Notes under the pieces: generated by a model
Databases searched by the model: none
The model's input: only the letters and a program-made list of their open reading frames with translations
Told to the model about the DNA's origin: nothing
Translations under genes and position numbers: made by a program
Shown here: piece by piece, positions 1 through 13,400 of the stretch
Layout of the letters: the number at the start of each line of letters is the position of its first letter
Numbering within the stretch: position 1 is the first letter of the stretch
Assembly: GCA_018881555.1 (NCBI GenBank)
Contig: JACAXG010000012.1
Span: 11,442,181-11,506,180 of the forward strand
DNA length: 64,000 nucleotides
Source: Amblyornis subalaris
Taxonomy: Eukaryota > Chordata > Aves > Passeriformes > Ptilonorhynchidae
Direction of reading: 5' to 3'

Positions 1-3000
1 CTTATACCTTTGTAAAATTCTTTGTTTCTCAATCAGTTGCAGCCCTCTTTTTCTCACTTAGTATTTATGTATTGACATGTGCCAAAATTATTCCTGCAAC
101 TTTACGTATTAAACCAGGAATAAAATTTTATTTATGCAAAACCCACTTGGCAATACCACTATACATCCTATTATGGTTTCCACACTTCCACCTGTCACAC
201 CTGATATTCTTCTACCCAGAGTGCCCTGATCCTGGCAAACCATCCTGATATCCATTATATATGGTGATGGGGAAGAATAAAAAAAAAGACGTTTGCGCAA
301 ATGGATAATGTTCTGTTAAAGTCATTGTCAACAACCATTTGTCTGTACTAAAACAAGTAAGAAACATTAAACAAAGTGTGTCAGAGTCCAGATAAAGTCT
401 TGATTTAAACACCAATAATTTTCCAGTTAGAGACCAACTACTGAAATCATTAATGTAATTTGCCAATGTGTGTGAAACCAGTAACAAAAGTCCTCTGGGT
501 TCAACACAGATTTAAATTTTCTTATAGTTTGTTTTCATGATGAATACTAATTCCCTATGTCTCCCAGTTTCAAATTGCTTATTTTTTGACTTTGTTTCTA
601 ATAGAAAGGTTGGTTTTCAAAGGAAGCTTAGTGCTTTTTTTCTGGTCCCTTTGTTCAAAAGTTTAAGGATTTTAGGCAATTCCTTTGAGAGTCATTAGTC
701 TTAACTTAAGACAAATATGAAAGTTAATTAAAAGTTTAGTTCACTGACAGATAAAATAAAACTTTACACTTACTCACTCTGGAAAATAATGAGCAGGATT
801 AGCTACCAGCTAATAAGTAAAGATTATGACAAAAACACAATTTAACTCTTCATCACTGCAGTCAGAAATTGTACATTTCTGGTTTTGCTTTGATCTTTGT
901 CTTTGCTTATTAGCTGTTATCTCTCCATAGTCATTTCCACACCTCCCTACTTGATTACCAAGTCCAAACATACTTCTGAGAGTGGGTAAAAAACAACAGG
1001 AGTTCATATCACTAATGATGGTTTTCTTTAGAAGCAAAAATGGAGATGAGGCCTGCAAAGGTGTAACCTTCCCCTCCTGCAGCAGTCAAAGAAAGAGAAT
1101 TTGCTTTTCATTCTCTGCAGAGAGTTCTTCCCATCTCACAGAATAGCCTGGAGGGAATTTAATTTTTTGCCTAACAAGCAGAGCACTTTGCAGATTGATT
1201 TTTTTCTTGCCTGGCCAATTCTACAATTTCTGCCTTCAAGAATTAACTCTGGAATTTGATAAGTGCTCCAAAGATGTTCTGACCAACAGGTTATAGGAAA
1301 CCATCTTTTTCAGCACTTCAGGTTCTAGGACAAATAAGGAAGGGAGAGGCAAAGACTGCTGCCTTTCTCTCTCTGTAACTCCAGCATTGTTTTCCTGAGA
1401 GCAGGAGTTCAGTTTTGTATTAGAAACACACACTGGAAACCCATGGAGAGGGTTTTACTTTCCTCTGCACTGTGCACCTCAGCAATAGATTCTGCCATCC
1501 GCTCTGTCTCAGTGGAGTGGTACCCAGCAGTATCTGTTCTTTTCCAAACACTCTTTTCTTTCTCATCTTATTGCTAATGTGTGATGAAGAGAGTATGAAT
1601 TTTGAATGCAGCAATTATCATTCAATAGATAGCTTTAAATGCTCTAAATGCTACTTTAATTCACAGAGGAAAACTTTTTTTCATGCTGGTGGGAAAAAAA
1701 ACCATTGAAATAAAGTGGAATTGGTTTTTATAGAATTATGTCTCTTGAATTGCTATTGCAGTTTGAATCTCACTACTTCTGTTATTACAACTCCAGATAA
1801 AATCTCTTAAAGCTAGAGGTCTGTTTTTTAATTGTTTCAGCTAAAAATGGATTTCCCATATATCATCCTACACCTGATGTTGACCTATGGAGAGAGGCAT
1901 ACAGAAATACAGAGATATCCAGAATGGATTAAAAACTCCCTGACTTTGCTTTAAATATGTAGCTCAAGCCAGAGCCTGAGTTATCAAGAGATTTTACTAA
2001 CTACAGAATTGAATTAATTTCTACAAATACGTGATTCTTTTTGCACTTATAATGACTTAGGATATATCATCTGAGAGCTAGTTTTCCTCAGCAATCTGTC
2101 TCTGCAAGCATGCCATGATATGAAGGATATTTTGAATGGTGGCTTGGAATGGAATGACAGGTTTTGCAAGTGTTGAGGAATCGCCGAACATTTATCACGN
2201 CACATGAAGCCAGGATAACTTATCGAACCTTACAACTTACTGCTACACAGTGAGAAATCTTGCAGAGCTTGCAGATGTTTACCAAAAAAGTGTAATTTGG
2301 TTGTCATTTCATACAGCAAAAAACTTTTCTAAAACCTTTGCTTATGTAGTCAGAGTCCTGAAAGAAAGAAAACCTTAACCCCATGAGAGAGAATCCTCTG
2401 TTGCACTCCCACAACATGGCTGAGGGACACTGGAGACCGCCAGGCTTCACCCACTGGCTCAAGAGCTGCTTTGATGCAGAGAGAAGGTGCACCCCAACCA
2501 ATGAGCAACCTAAATGTGTACTCAGGACAGTCTCTTTCCTGCACAAGGATTTGCAAAGCACCCGCTAATGTTCATATTTAGAGACAGCAGTGTTTTGGGG
2601 GATGTGAAAACACCTATCATAACAAGCAATAGAAACAAGCTTCAAGCCAATTAGAGAAAATGGACCACAGCGAGTCAACATTCAATAGCTCATGATTTAG
2701 AAAAGTATTCACCTTGAAACAGTCAATATGTGCATTACACATGGATATTTAACTGAATACCTCACCCATAGTTTAATTAACTGTGCAAACAATTAGCAGT
2801 GCTCCAGTACAAAGACTGAAAATTCTCTGCACAGCTAAAGTGAAAATGCTGTCATTCTCCAGAAGTGAACTCTGTGTTATGGCTGGTTCCACAGATTGTA
2901 AAGAGATCCTTACAGATGTCCAGGGAATCCTGCTCTTATGACACCTACTTATTGATCTGTGAAAATTTTCCGGAGGAATGGAAGTATAACAAGCTGTAAT

Positions 3001-3254
3001 AACAACCAATGCTCAGTGGCAGGTGAGGCGCAGAAGCTTTAGTTGCTGCCCAACAATTACAGTATCCCCACTCATTTCCTGGAAGGCAAATGAAGTCCAA
3101 ATTAAAGATATGAGTCTTCTATGCACCACACCAGATAACAGCTCTCTGGCTGTCTCTCAAGAAGTGGGACATCTTTCACTATTCTCTGAAAAATACAATA
3201 TTGATTTTTATTTTCTAATTAACTTTTGGAGACTAATAGCTGTATTTTGTCACC
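1..3254. other. Unique AT-rich non-coding sequence
   Basis: No gene, RNA gene or recognisable mobile element is visible on either strand. Open frames are short and overlap one another in several frames, as expected by chance. Around 2390-2560 base composition is somewhat more balanced, but the short frames there resemble no family I know. One isolated N lies at 2200. Confidence 0.7.
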
Positions 3255-3560
3255 TTTCCAGTGCCTGTGCTTGACTTCCCAAGTGGAGAAGCAGCTGTGC
3301 AACATGAAGGCTTCCCCAGACCAGGTGGATCCCCAGGAGGGGAGCACAGTGTTCCTCCAGGGTTCCCCTTGCTGGATGGAGCTCAGGAAAGGGCACCACT
3401 GCTCTGCCTTATTCCCCACACCCATCCTCCTCCACATGGTGCTGTCCCCTGGGCTTGAAAGCAGGGAGCTGATCTTCCTTCAGGAGCCTTAAACTATCCA
3501 GGGCTGATCCCAGGTAACTCTCTGGGAGGCTGCTGGATATGTCTGGATTAATGTCCCCAG
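3255..3560. other. GC-richer patch of unknown origin
   Basis: This patch of about 300 bases is clearly richer in G and C than its surroundings and is open in several frames on both strands, which is the usual effect of losing TAA and TAG in GC-rich DNA. No protein family, repeat family or paired splice sites are recognisable. It could be an old eroded repeat or a single non-coding exon; the sequence does not decide between them. Confidence 0.35.
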
Positions 3561-5600
3561 TAAACACTGTTCTGAAAACATTGTTATGACTGAATATGGG
3601 TCTACAATGATGTGAGACACTTATGAACATAACATTGGAATAGTGGCATGTGGCCACTCAGAAAATGCTAGGGGAAAGAGAGGGAAAGCTATAGAAAAAT
3701 TGATCAAATGGCAAAATTTTTCACTTTTGTTTCCAGTTAGATCAGCAGATCTTAAGCAAACACTGAAATATTATCTTGCACCAGCCGTTATCAATTTTTA
3801 TTTTTATTTGAGTTTTCTTAATTATTTTCCTGGAAAGTAATGTACAGTACAGTAAATATAAGCCCACTGTCATTGAGCTTTAGTGAACTTTGTGGTCCAT
3901 AGTAAATTTAGTCTTCAGAATCTGTGTGCCAGAGGGTAAAAGCTCTGATCCTGCACCCTTTTGAAAAATTGATTTGGTAAAGCTTGTCACTTTAAGGGAT
4001 GGACTGGCTGCCACAAGTGTAAGGGATGCCTCGATTTCNTTACTTCTCTTTCTATTTAAATCTGTGGTCAGACTGGATGAACAGAATTCAAGCTGTAAAA
4101 TGCCAGGTGGGCTTGGGAAGGCTGTAATAAGAATATCCCAGTGGACAGTGATGGTTATCCTACAAGGTGAACACAGCATATCAGGGCGTTCAAATACTGC
4201 CAGTGAGGAGCACAGAAAGGGAAAAATTAGAGAGTGCAAATACAAAATAATCACAGTCACTATTATCACACGTATTTATTTTCATAGCAACTGATCCATA
4301 GGAAAACCAACAGACTCTTGACCGTGATGCAACAGCAAGACTGGCTCAGCCTTCTTAAGCTTTGCCAACTGGTTTATCAAAGTTTAACTGCATCTATCTG
4401 TCTCCTGTGGACCTATGGAGAAGACATGTCAAGTGCGACATAGATACTGTGCAGGNCAAGAACAGAGGGAGGAGGAGGATTCCAAAGTCAGCCACTGGGA
4501 CATGCAGTGTCTTCCTTGCTCTCCTCGGCCATGAATAAATCTTTTTTAAAAAAATGGTATTTCCTACCAATCACTTCCCTGTGGTAACCTGCAGAAATAT
4601 ACTCCTCATTCCCACGAAAATATACTTATGGACCTGCTTGGAAGCACCTATGGTAATTAAATTATAAGGTCTAACAAAAGGCCTTTAAATTCACCTTAGC
4701 AAAGCAGGTAAAGGGTGCTGAGCCAAGAGGAACCTGAGCCATTGGGTGAGAGTGCTGTCCTGCCACCGCCATGAATTCCCTCTCCCGCCTTTCACTTCTG
4801 AAAACAAAAGGGTGGCATTTGTGTCATTGTTTATTGCAATAAAGTGGAAATGGTCAACATCTGAGAACAAAAAAGAAAACGAGAAGCTACTTAGTTCTGT
4901 GAAAAGAACAGATGTGTTTTTCTTTCTCTAAGAAACTGGTCTTTTTTCAGAATAAAAGAATGAAAAGCCGAGAGATACTGTACACCATGTTGTGAATATG
5001 ACCTTGGCACAGCTGCAGAAAGTTATACAAACTGAACGCCCCGAATGACTCCTCGTCTTTCGGAGTGGCAGTGGTTCTGAAACTGTTGGCAACCTGAACT
5101 TTAGTTTGTGGCTATATTTTGGTGTGTATTTAGACAAAAACAAAATTATCATGGAAAATAAGTCTCTGCCACTAGAACTCTAAAATATATGAACTTATTA
5201 TTTACATCCTTTTAATGAATAGAAAATATTTGTGTTTATATAATGTTACAGTTCATTAACTGACTTTGATTTCTTTATAACAGCCAATTGAATTTTGTTG
5301 CTGAATGTGTTTTGTCTGCTTTTACTTATGGTGATCAGTAAAATGATGCATGAGCTGTAAAAGCCATGGATGAAAACTGCCCTTCTAGGTACATCCATAT
5401 CAAAAGGTATTCAGTGACTCAGAGCACAAACTGAGCCATTCAACCATAATAATATTTTAAAATATTAACACTTCATGACCCTTCTCAGTTTCTTTCAGTT
5501 CTTATAACTGAGTGACAATATTGCAAGATAAATCCCACAGAAAAAAATAGTTAGGAGCTATAAATTAGTTTTATTAATCAAATAGCATTGTTCGAATGCA
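3561..5600. other. Unique non-coding sequence
   Basis: Nothing is recognisable here. Two overlapping open frames on opposite strands near 3880-4294 (129 and 106 codons) mirror each other and resemble no known protein. Single Ns lie at 4039 and 4456. Confidence 0.65.
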
Positions 5601-5835
5601 CAAACTTCATGGCTGCTGCTGCCACCACTCAGACTGACATTTTGTTGGGAATGGCTGCCATTCTTCCAGCTCTGGCAGGAAGGGACTCGGCCTCAGCTTG
5701 CAAAGTTCACAGTAAGTAGGATGGCTGAGGGCTGCTCTGGAGGGTGAGCCCGTGGGGGCTGTACCCATTTGCTCAGGCTCCTCAAACCCTCGGGCAGCGA
5801 CCGCATTTCTGACAACTGCACTTGCGGTTATTCAG
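5601..5835. other. Mildly GC-rich patch
   Basis: This short interval has a few CpG dinucleotides (for example near 5750 and 5790-5800) in otherwise CpG-poor DNA. No repeat family, promoter motif set or coding frame is recognisable. It may be an eroded repeat or a minor regulatory patch. Confidence 0.25.
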
Positions 5836-7185
5836 ACTGAGAGAGAGTTTAAGAAAGAATATAGCAAACCTCACACATTGTTGACCTCTCTGCTAACAAA
5901 TGGAAACCTCCCACTGCTGTCATAGGAGCAGCAGAAATTAACAGGGTTTGTGCAGTTCTGTGCTGCTCCTCTGAACACTGACGGTGCAAGCAGAGTTGCT
6001 CTTATGTAGGGTACTGCATCATCGTGGGAATTCGTTACAAATTCTCATAAAAGTCTACTGATCCTGAATTTTTTAAAAAAAGTGCTAAGGAGATAGGATA
6101 GGTCACAGATGTTGAGATCCAGCCTAAAGTATAGTTTAGGAAGGTGGTTTTCCCCGCCAGGCTAAATTACCTGAACAGATTTCCCCGTATACTCATTTGT
6201 AACTATGTACCTCTACACCAGTGAACCATAAATGCACAATCTTCAGACATCTCTCTTGTTTACCAGTTTCTTGCTTTCTTTGTACAGACTTTTCCGGCTA
6301 CAATACATCAAGTAGTTTAGCTGATCTCCTTATGGGAGTCCTATCTCTCAAAAAACTACTTTTTTCCTTCCTCCATTTCCAAGAGTACAGAAAGAATGTT
6401 GAAACCATTGTTACCAAGAGAAATCACATATTGAGGATTTTCTCAAAGGTGGGGTGGCCTCATATCAAGCCACCTTTCCTGCTGAGGATGCTTTATGGGG
6501 TTGTTCAGAATGGATTCCTGGTATCACAGAGGGAGGACTTGGAGTTGTTTCAAAGGGACCATCACTGCAGTCTTAACAGGACATTCTGCAGGCAAGAATG
6601 GGAACACATCCTGTATAGTACAGACAGTGTCTGAGCAAGAGAGAAAGGAGAGAGAAAAAAAGGAAAAGTGAAGGAGCTGGGAGAGAGGAAGGATTGAATG
6701 TACTGAACAGTTTCATATGGAAAACCCTTCATTTACCGAGTTTGAGTAGAAAGTTCAAATTCAGAGTTTGATAGCCATTATCACTTTCTGGCTTGGGTGA
6801 CTTGAGTATTACTTGGTGCTGCTGTGATTTTCCAGGATGTCTCCGAGGGTGATGAGGATAAGAACCCAGCACATCTCAGGAAAAATGGTGTAGCAGAATA
6901 GTCCTGGCCACCTGCTCAACCACCAACTGTTCACACTTTTTTTTTCCCAGTTTTTGAAACAAATGTGCCAAAGGATGTCAAAACATATTTATCAGAACAG
7001 TAAAATAATAAACTATAAAAAGGTGTCAGTTTAAATAGGAAACGTAGTGGAAAGACATATTAAAAAGGTTTGAAAAACACACCTCTTGATTCTGTCCTTG
7101 AAAGGTAAGTTAATCCCTCCAGTGTTATTTTCTAGTTCAGCAGCTCCCTGCAGCTTCCTGGGTTTTATAGCCATAGAAACCCATA
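5836..7185. other. Unique non-coding sequence
   Basis: Nothing is recognisable. The largest open frame, 137 codons at 6221-6634 on the plus strand, has no domain I know, no conserved-looking start context and no gene-like neighbour, so it is treated as a chance frame. Confidence 0.6.
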
Positions 7186-7400
7186 GAAAAAAGTCTCCCT
7201 TCTCCTGCCACCTTGAGACTTTTGCTCCTGGTCCTCCTCTTTCCTCTCCTGTTCTCATATCGTTATGTCCCCCAACACTTTCCCGTGCTGGGCACTCTCA
7301 CCAGATAGAAACCGTTCCCTTTCCTCCACATCAACCCCGACAAACACACTGAGCAGGCCTTTCCCTTCTGCCTGTCACCCCATGTCGGAAGTCAGCTTAC
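7186..7400. repeat. Pyrimidine-rich low-complexity stretch
   Basis: The plus strand is strongly biased to C and T over about 200 bases, with repeated words such as CTCCT and TTTCC. This explains the open frames here, whose translations are rich in Ser, Pro and Phe. There is no exact tandem unit, so it is an irregular polypyrimidine tract rather than a microsatellite. Confidence 0.5.
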
Positions 7401-10400
7401 AGGTCACACCAAGTCCTTAGACACAAACTGGAAACAAACCAGTCTAACCACATATCCCTTTTTGCCACCCTCTTTTAAAAGGAGGCAGCTTCATTTGAGC
7501 AGACCTACAGACTGTAGATATCGGAAATGGAATTTTCTGTTCTATGGAAAGAATTTCTTTCCTGCTATTTTTACCATTTAAATTCAGGATGAAAATCAGA
7601 AAATGCAATTTCTAATCTGACAGAAATTCTAGTTTTTACCTACTTAAAATAATTCAGAATATGCTACAGCATATTTTCTGCATGGAATAAATCAGCACAT
7701 TGGGTATTTTAAACACATACTGATTTGTTATTATAATACAGATGATTTCAAAGGACGACTCAAGCATCCTATTTTAAAAATGCCTTTCCTTTTGATTCAA
7801 TCAATTTCTCTTACAGCTATCCTTATAAGAGCTCCATTAATTTAAATTCAGTTCAGGAGAGACACAAAACAGAATGCTTTCAACACACAACAATTCCAAT
7901 TGTTTATTATGTTAAAAGCAAAAACATTATTATAAACTCTGCATCTAATACTCATGAGGAAATAGATAAATTTCTATGGTAGGCTATGATTTTCAGAAAT
8001 AGTAACTGTGTTTAGCTGTTTTTTTCAGAATCAGTCATCAGAATTTCTGAAAATTAGTCTTTCCTAAATAGGACATCTGAAATCATTAGGTCTGGTCCTC
8101 CTCTTTTCACACCACTATTTTTAGCACTTTTTTTCATTTTCAAGGTTCCTTTTTTTCAAGACATCTTTATATATTCAGGACTTCTAGGAGAAGAGATTAA
8201 ACTAAAAAGCTGCATGTTTAATATTGTGCCATAGAGTGTAACATTCCTATCTTGATATCTTATCAAAGACTAATGGGGTAGGAAGAATAGTCTTGCAAAT
8301 TTTCAGCAGGGAAATATAACTTCTTGTAAAGACTTCAAATAAAATCCACATGTGACAGAATCTTGTAAACTTCTTAGATTTCTGAGTGCTAGAGGAGGGT
8401 CCCCCCTGCTGCATTCCCCAGCAAAGGCCACCAGTGATCCCCAAACTATCTCATGTTGGAACAGTGGAAACTTTTAGGAGATGGTAGAGTTTGAAGCTCA
8501 GCAATTTTCTAGTTCTAAATTCTAAGTATAGAAAACCAAGCCTGAGGCTATTCATGCTGTACTACAGCTGATACCAGACCAGTGATGGCTTCAATTATTT
8601 CTTTTTGGAGATGTACTTGCAGAGAATCTCCTCTCCTTTCCAGGGGAAAGTGCAATTTGTATCTGCACCACTCAGCTAAAACCTTTCACGCCTAGGGAAA
8701 CAGCCACATGGCTTGTGGGCCCACACAGGGCACAGTCAGCAACAGCACCCTTGTTTAAAATGTAGCCTGTGAGGAGCTGCTGAAGCACAGTACCCTTTTT
8801 TCTTTTTGTCTTGGTGACATTTTTTCCTAATATTGATGCACATGAAAATGCTCTTGCAGCCATAGGTTGTCATTACCATTGTTTCCTCCAGTCTAAGAAG
8901 CTGGTCACATGGATGCTTCCCAATCTGCTACGGAGTTTAGAGTATACTGTAATCAAGTCAAAGTAAATTTGGTTAACAAAGATCTATTTATTAAATTCCT
9001 AAGTAAACCTGTTTGATTTTGAACCTGGCAGCCAAAGAGCCTAGTGAGAGGACAGAAAGTACAATATATAGAGGAGGAGAAGAAGAATGTCAGACAGCTA
9101 AAGATGAAGGACCTTAACCTCTCCCTTTGACACAGGGGAAGATACCTGTGTCAGAGGTGGATGCTGTTAGGTATGCTAAAATAGTTCTTCCTCTTCTTCC
9201 AGGAAATTATGGATGTGCTTGCAGGCGAATAATTGTTGTTCTGCTCTCCCTTGCATCCTCACACCACAGTTTTTGGTGATATGCTCAAGAAAGCATACTT
9301 GTATGATTGAGGTGCTTCATTGTATGTAATAAAAAAGGAGGCTAAGAGGAAGCAAAGACAGAAGGTACTCCAACACATCTCAGATCCTTGCAGAAGTCCA
9401 GTGTTTGTAATCCCTGAATTCTCTCCCAGTGCCAACCATGGTGACTTGCTTGAATAGAGGCAGTAAAAGAGTACACTGAAATTGGGAACAATTCTGTGTA
9501 TAAACTACAGCAACAGTCCAGCTGCTGTTTTCACAAGAAAAATGGTGTAATTATTTACAATTGTGCAAATGCTAGCCTGGTCCTTTTTTATTTTTCTGGC
9601 ATTCATCCATCCCACTATCTGTCATATAAAACTGCTTAGAATTAAAATCCATATCCCTTCAGAATCTCAGCAAAGTGTCACCGGCCAGGGCTCTTGTTCT
9701 GATGGATGATACCAGTGACAGCTGCCAGAAAACAGAGTTATATTGCTCACAGATACCTTGAAGGTGTATGCAGCAATACATATTACCTAAAAAGAACCAA
9801 TATATATATCTTTCTGTTCGTCAGTTTTGTACTTGTACATTTTATTCTTTAATACGAACCTTCTAAATCCAATTTCTCTGGAGTTAGTTATTCAGACATC
9901 ACTGCTATGATTAATAAAAACAGAACCGGAATTGACAACGGCTAGATTAAAACGCCAAGCCCAACCATCAGTAGCTGTGAATTGGTATAGATGAATTGAC
10001 AAGTATGCCAAGGGTTTGGGCACTGTTGTTTTTAATGCCATTATTTCAGTATCCTATGTGTACTGGTAGAACATTCGCCAACTAAACCTTACTACTGAAA
10101 TAAGCCTAGAATTTCATTTTTTGTTTCAACTGTGAGCTGATTTTGGAAGGGTCATTTTCTTTTTTCTTCTATTGTTTTTGGCTAGCCAACTGTATGTACT
10201 TGATCTGTAGTGAGGCTGATTTGTCCTGATTTTCAAAGCAGACCCAGCCTGCAGAGAGCTTAAATGGATCTGTGAGACTTTCTAGACATGACCCATCAGT
10301 GGATTTGGGAAATACAGCTTCCAGTTTCCTAGGAATTTGTATTTTTCTTTTAGCTTTGGTCAAAATGAGACCAATTGCTTATTTTTAGTATATTTAGTAT

Positions 10401-13400
10401 TCAGCTAATTTTGAATTTAATTAATCTGACCAGACTCTCCCAATAAAACCTGTTCTGTCAAAACATTTCTAATCAGCTTTCATAGAAATGACAAAATCTG
10501 TGATTCTCAAAATTTATGGTTATCATCAACAACATTCAGCTCTGTCTAAGCTTNATAATACTAACAGTAAAAAAAGAAGAAAACATGGAAGAAAACAGTT
10601 CAAAAAGTAGAAACACCAGCGAGAAGAGGCTGAGGTCAAATTTCAGGCCGGTAGAAGAGGCTCCAGAGGAGCACAGGTCTCCTGGCACCTGGTCTGGGGC
10701 CAGAGCTGGCCTGCAATGTCTGTAATTAGCAATGTAGAGATCCACTTTAGTCATGTCAATGATATTTACCTACTTAAAGCTGTGACCACAGCTAAAGAGT
10801 CACATTGAGGTTCCCTTGAAAGTCTGGGTTGTTATTTTATAATTAGCATAGTATATATACACACACTAGACAAGGCAGTCTCAGCAATAGATTTAATTCA
10901 GCAGCTAAGCCTTGGCAGTCAGGGTACATCTTAAATACTCTAAAGCTGTTGATTTAGTTCCTGTTAATTTTAGCATGGAAGCAGCTGACCACACATTTGC
11001 TTCATGGTACTGCTGTACCCCCAGCGGGTTCTGCTCTTTCTTGATGATAAATATATTTACAATCATATTTTTAGGTTTGCTTCTTAATATTTTTTTTTAG
11101 TCAATGAATAAATAAACCACAAATAATATCTTCAGACAATACAATACAGGCATCATATATTAAACTATTGCCATCTCTTCATGTTTCTAACAAAAATAAG
11201 GAGGTGCAAAACTATTCCAACTTAAACTGTGCCATTTCAAGCAGAAGTAGATACATAACTGCATCCATTCAGGTTTTTTTTCCCTGCATATATGATATTG
11301 TTTAATAGATTTTCATTTCTGTTATTTAAAGAACCACAGAGAAATCAGGATATNCACTGACACAAAAATAATGTAATTAAAATACAATTAATTTGGACTG
11401 GATATGCCTGACATGAACATGCCATGCTGGAAGACAAAAATTCTGCTCTGCTCTTCCTTTTTTATCATTAAAGTGGCTGGCTCACACTTTGGGAAAGAGT
11501 CTAGACTAATTCACATTTCTGTCTGGTAAAATTAAAGCATAGGCTTTTGGCAACAAATTAATATCCATCAGTGATTTTTGAAAAGTTTATTAAGATAGAT
11601 GAAGTATTACGAAGTGGCNGAAGAGCAATTTTGAAGTAAAAGTAGCACAGATTGGTTTGGTAGCAAAGCAATAAAATATTCCTTTCAATGATGGAGAAAT
11701 AACTGTACTTTCAGAGGTGGACTCAGTTTCTTTGCAAAATTTATGTCTCTTACATTGCCTATTCATAAAATACTTATAAATATTAAAATATGCATACAAT
11801 ATTTTAGGAAGCTTCCTTTTTAATAATTGTGTAGCTTGACTTTATTGTTTGAAGATGAAATTGTGGGCTTCAGGGATAGCTTAGCTTACCTTTTATTTCT
11901 TTTCTAGACAAGAACTTAGTCTAATATTTGTTGTTATTTCCTTTCGATACAATATTCATACACATACAGCATGTTTCTCAATGGAAACATGGAGCACTGG
12001 CGTTTACACCAGTGTGAGCTCATGGATGTGAGGTACCAAAGGCAGAAAGCTGCCTGAGCCAACTGACTCATTTCTTGTAATATATTTAAATATTTTTCTC
12101 AAATTACATGGTAGGTTAAAAAAGCTGCTTTAATCTTTTAATAAATTTGTTGACAATCAAATGCTACTATAAACAGTTAGGCTTAAATTTGGATTCTACT
12201 CAAACAAAGGAGATATTAAACAGTCCAAACAAAAAAAGTTGCAGCATTTTGTGTTTGATAATTGGCTTGGCAGTTGCGTAGTAGGAAGTGGCAACATAAA
12301 TAAAAAAGTAACAGAAAGTACAATTTCACGTTTAAAATAGTTGAAAAGTAAGCACCAATGTAGTATCACCTGCAATTACCACCTGCTCTTTTCTTTACTT
12401 GTATGTGTACTATTTTGAAGTTCTCTTGTAAAACATTTTTTTCAGCTCTCGTTTCACATTATGGTAGACTGGAATAAACTTGTGACCGATCTTGGCATGG
12501 GTATTGCTGATACAGATTTTCAGTCTCTATTTGTAAGGCTCACTTAGAATTGTATTTACAAAGTAAAGGTTTCTAGCAAAGTGGCCATTGGATTTGTGGC
12601 CACAACAGGTGACCATTAAAAACAGTGATTATTCTTTTGTCAAAAGTGCTTCAAAACCTTGAAACTCAAATCTAGATTCAGAGTTAACATGAAATGGAAA
12701 TATTAAATTCATTATCAAGTAATTCAACTTTAGGTAATATATTCAACTTTATAAACCACTAAACAAGAGACCAAGGTGAAATCTTGGCCTCTTTTTTCCC
12801 CAGTGACAAAATTCAGTGAGGTCTATGGAGGATTTCTGACTTATTTTATGACTTAAGCAGATGAACACGCTTCATAAAACTGCTCTCCAAAGCTCTGTTG
12901 GAAAGACAATTAAATACACTAGACAATGATCTAACAACATATTTCACATACAAAAACCTGCATAAAGAAATGTTTACACTCCTGATATAAGATAACTAAT
13001 TTCCCTGGCTAGGGAATCTGACTATAGAAGACTGAAATACAGTTTAAGCAGCTGGAAGAAAAGCAACCCATTTTTCCTTTTCTTCATTAAATGCTATTCT
13101 GACTTGTGGATTAAAATCAGCCTCTCTGTCTTTGAAGCCAGGAGCTGCGTCATGCTATGCTTGACATTGCTATGTAGAGGCACCTGAAGTAGTTCTGGAA
13201 GTGGACATGATCAGGCTTGCTCCATAGGACACTGCATCTGGCCTTCCTACCTAATCCAAGGAAGATAAAGTGCCTTAGCCTGAGTGCACCCAGCTTCTGG
13301 CACCCAAGCACTTGGTCTGAAGAAAGCTCTATTTCCATTTGTGTGCTTTCCATAGTAAGGGCTTTTAAGATGGGATTTCATTATCTCTGTAAAGGAGACA

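Noticed and set aside
3880..4294. Overlapping 129-codon minus and 106-codon plus frames
   Set aside because: The two mirror each other and contain an N. Neither translation resembles a known protein.
6221..6634. 137-codon open frame on the plus strand
   Set aside because: No known motif, no neighbouring gene features, and its length is within what chance gives in 64 kb read in six frames.
7081..7115. Donor-like GAAAG-GTAAGTT
   Set aside because: No open frame or acceptor upstream supports an exon.
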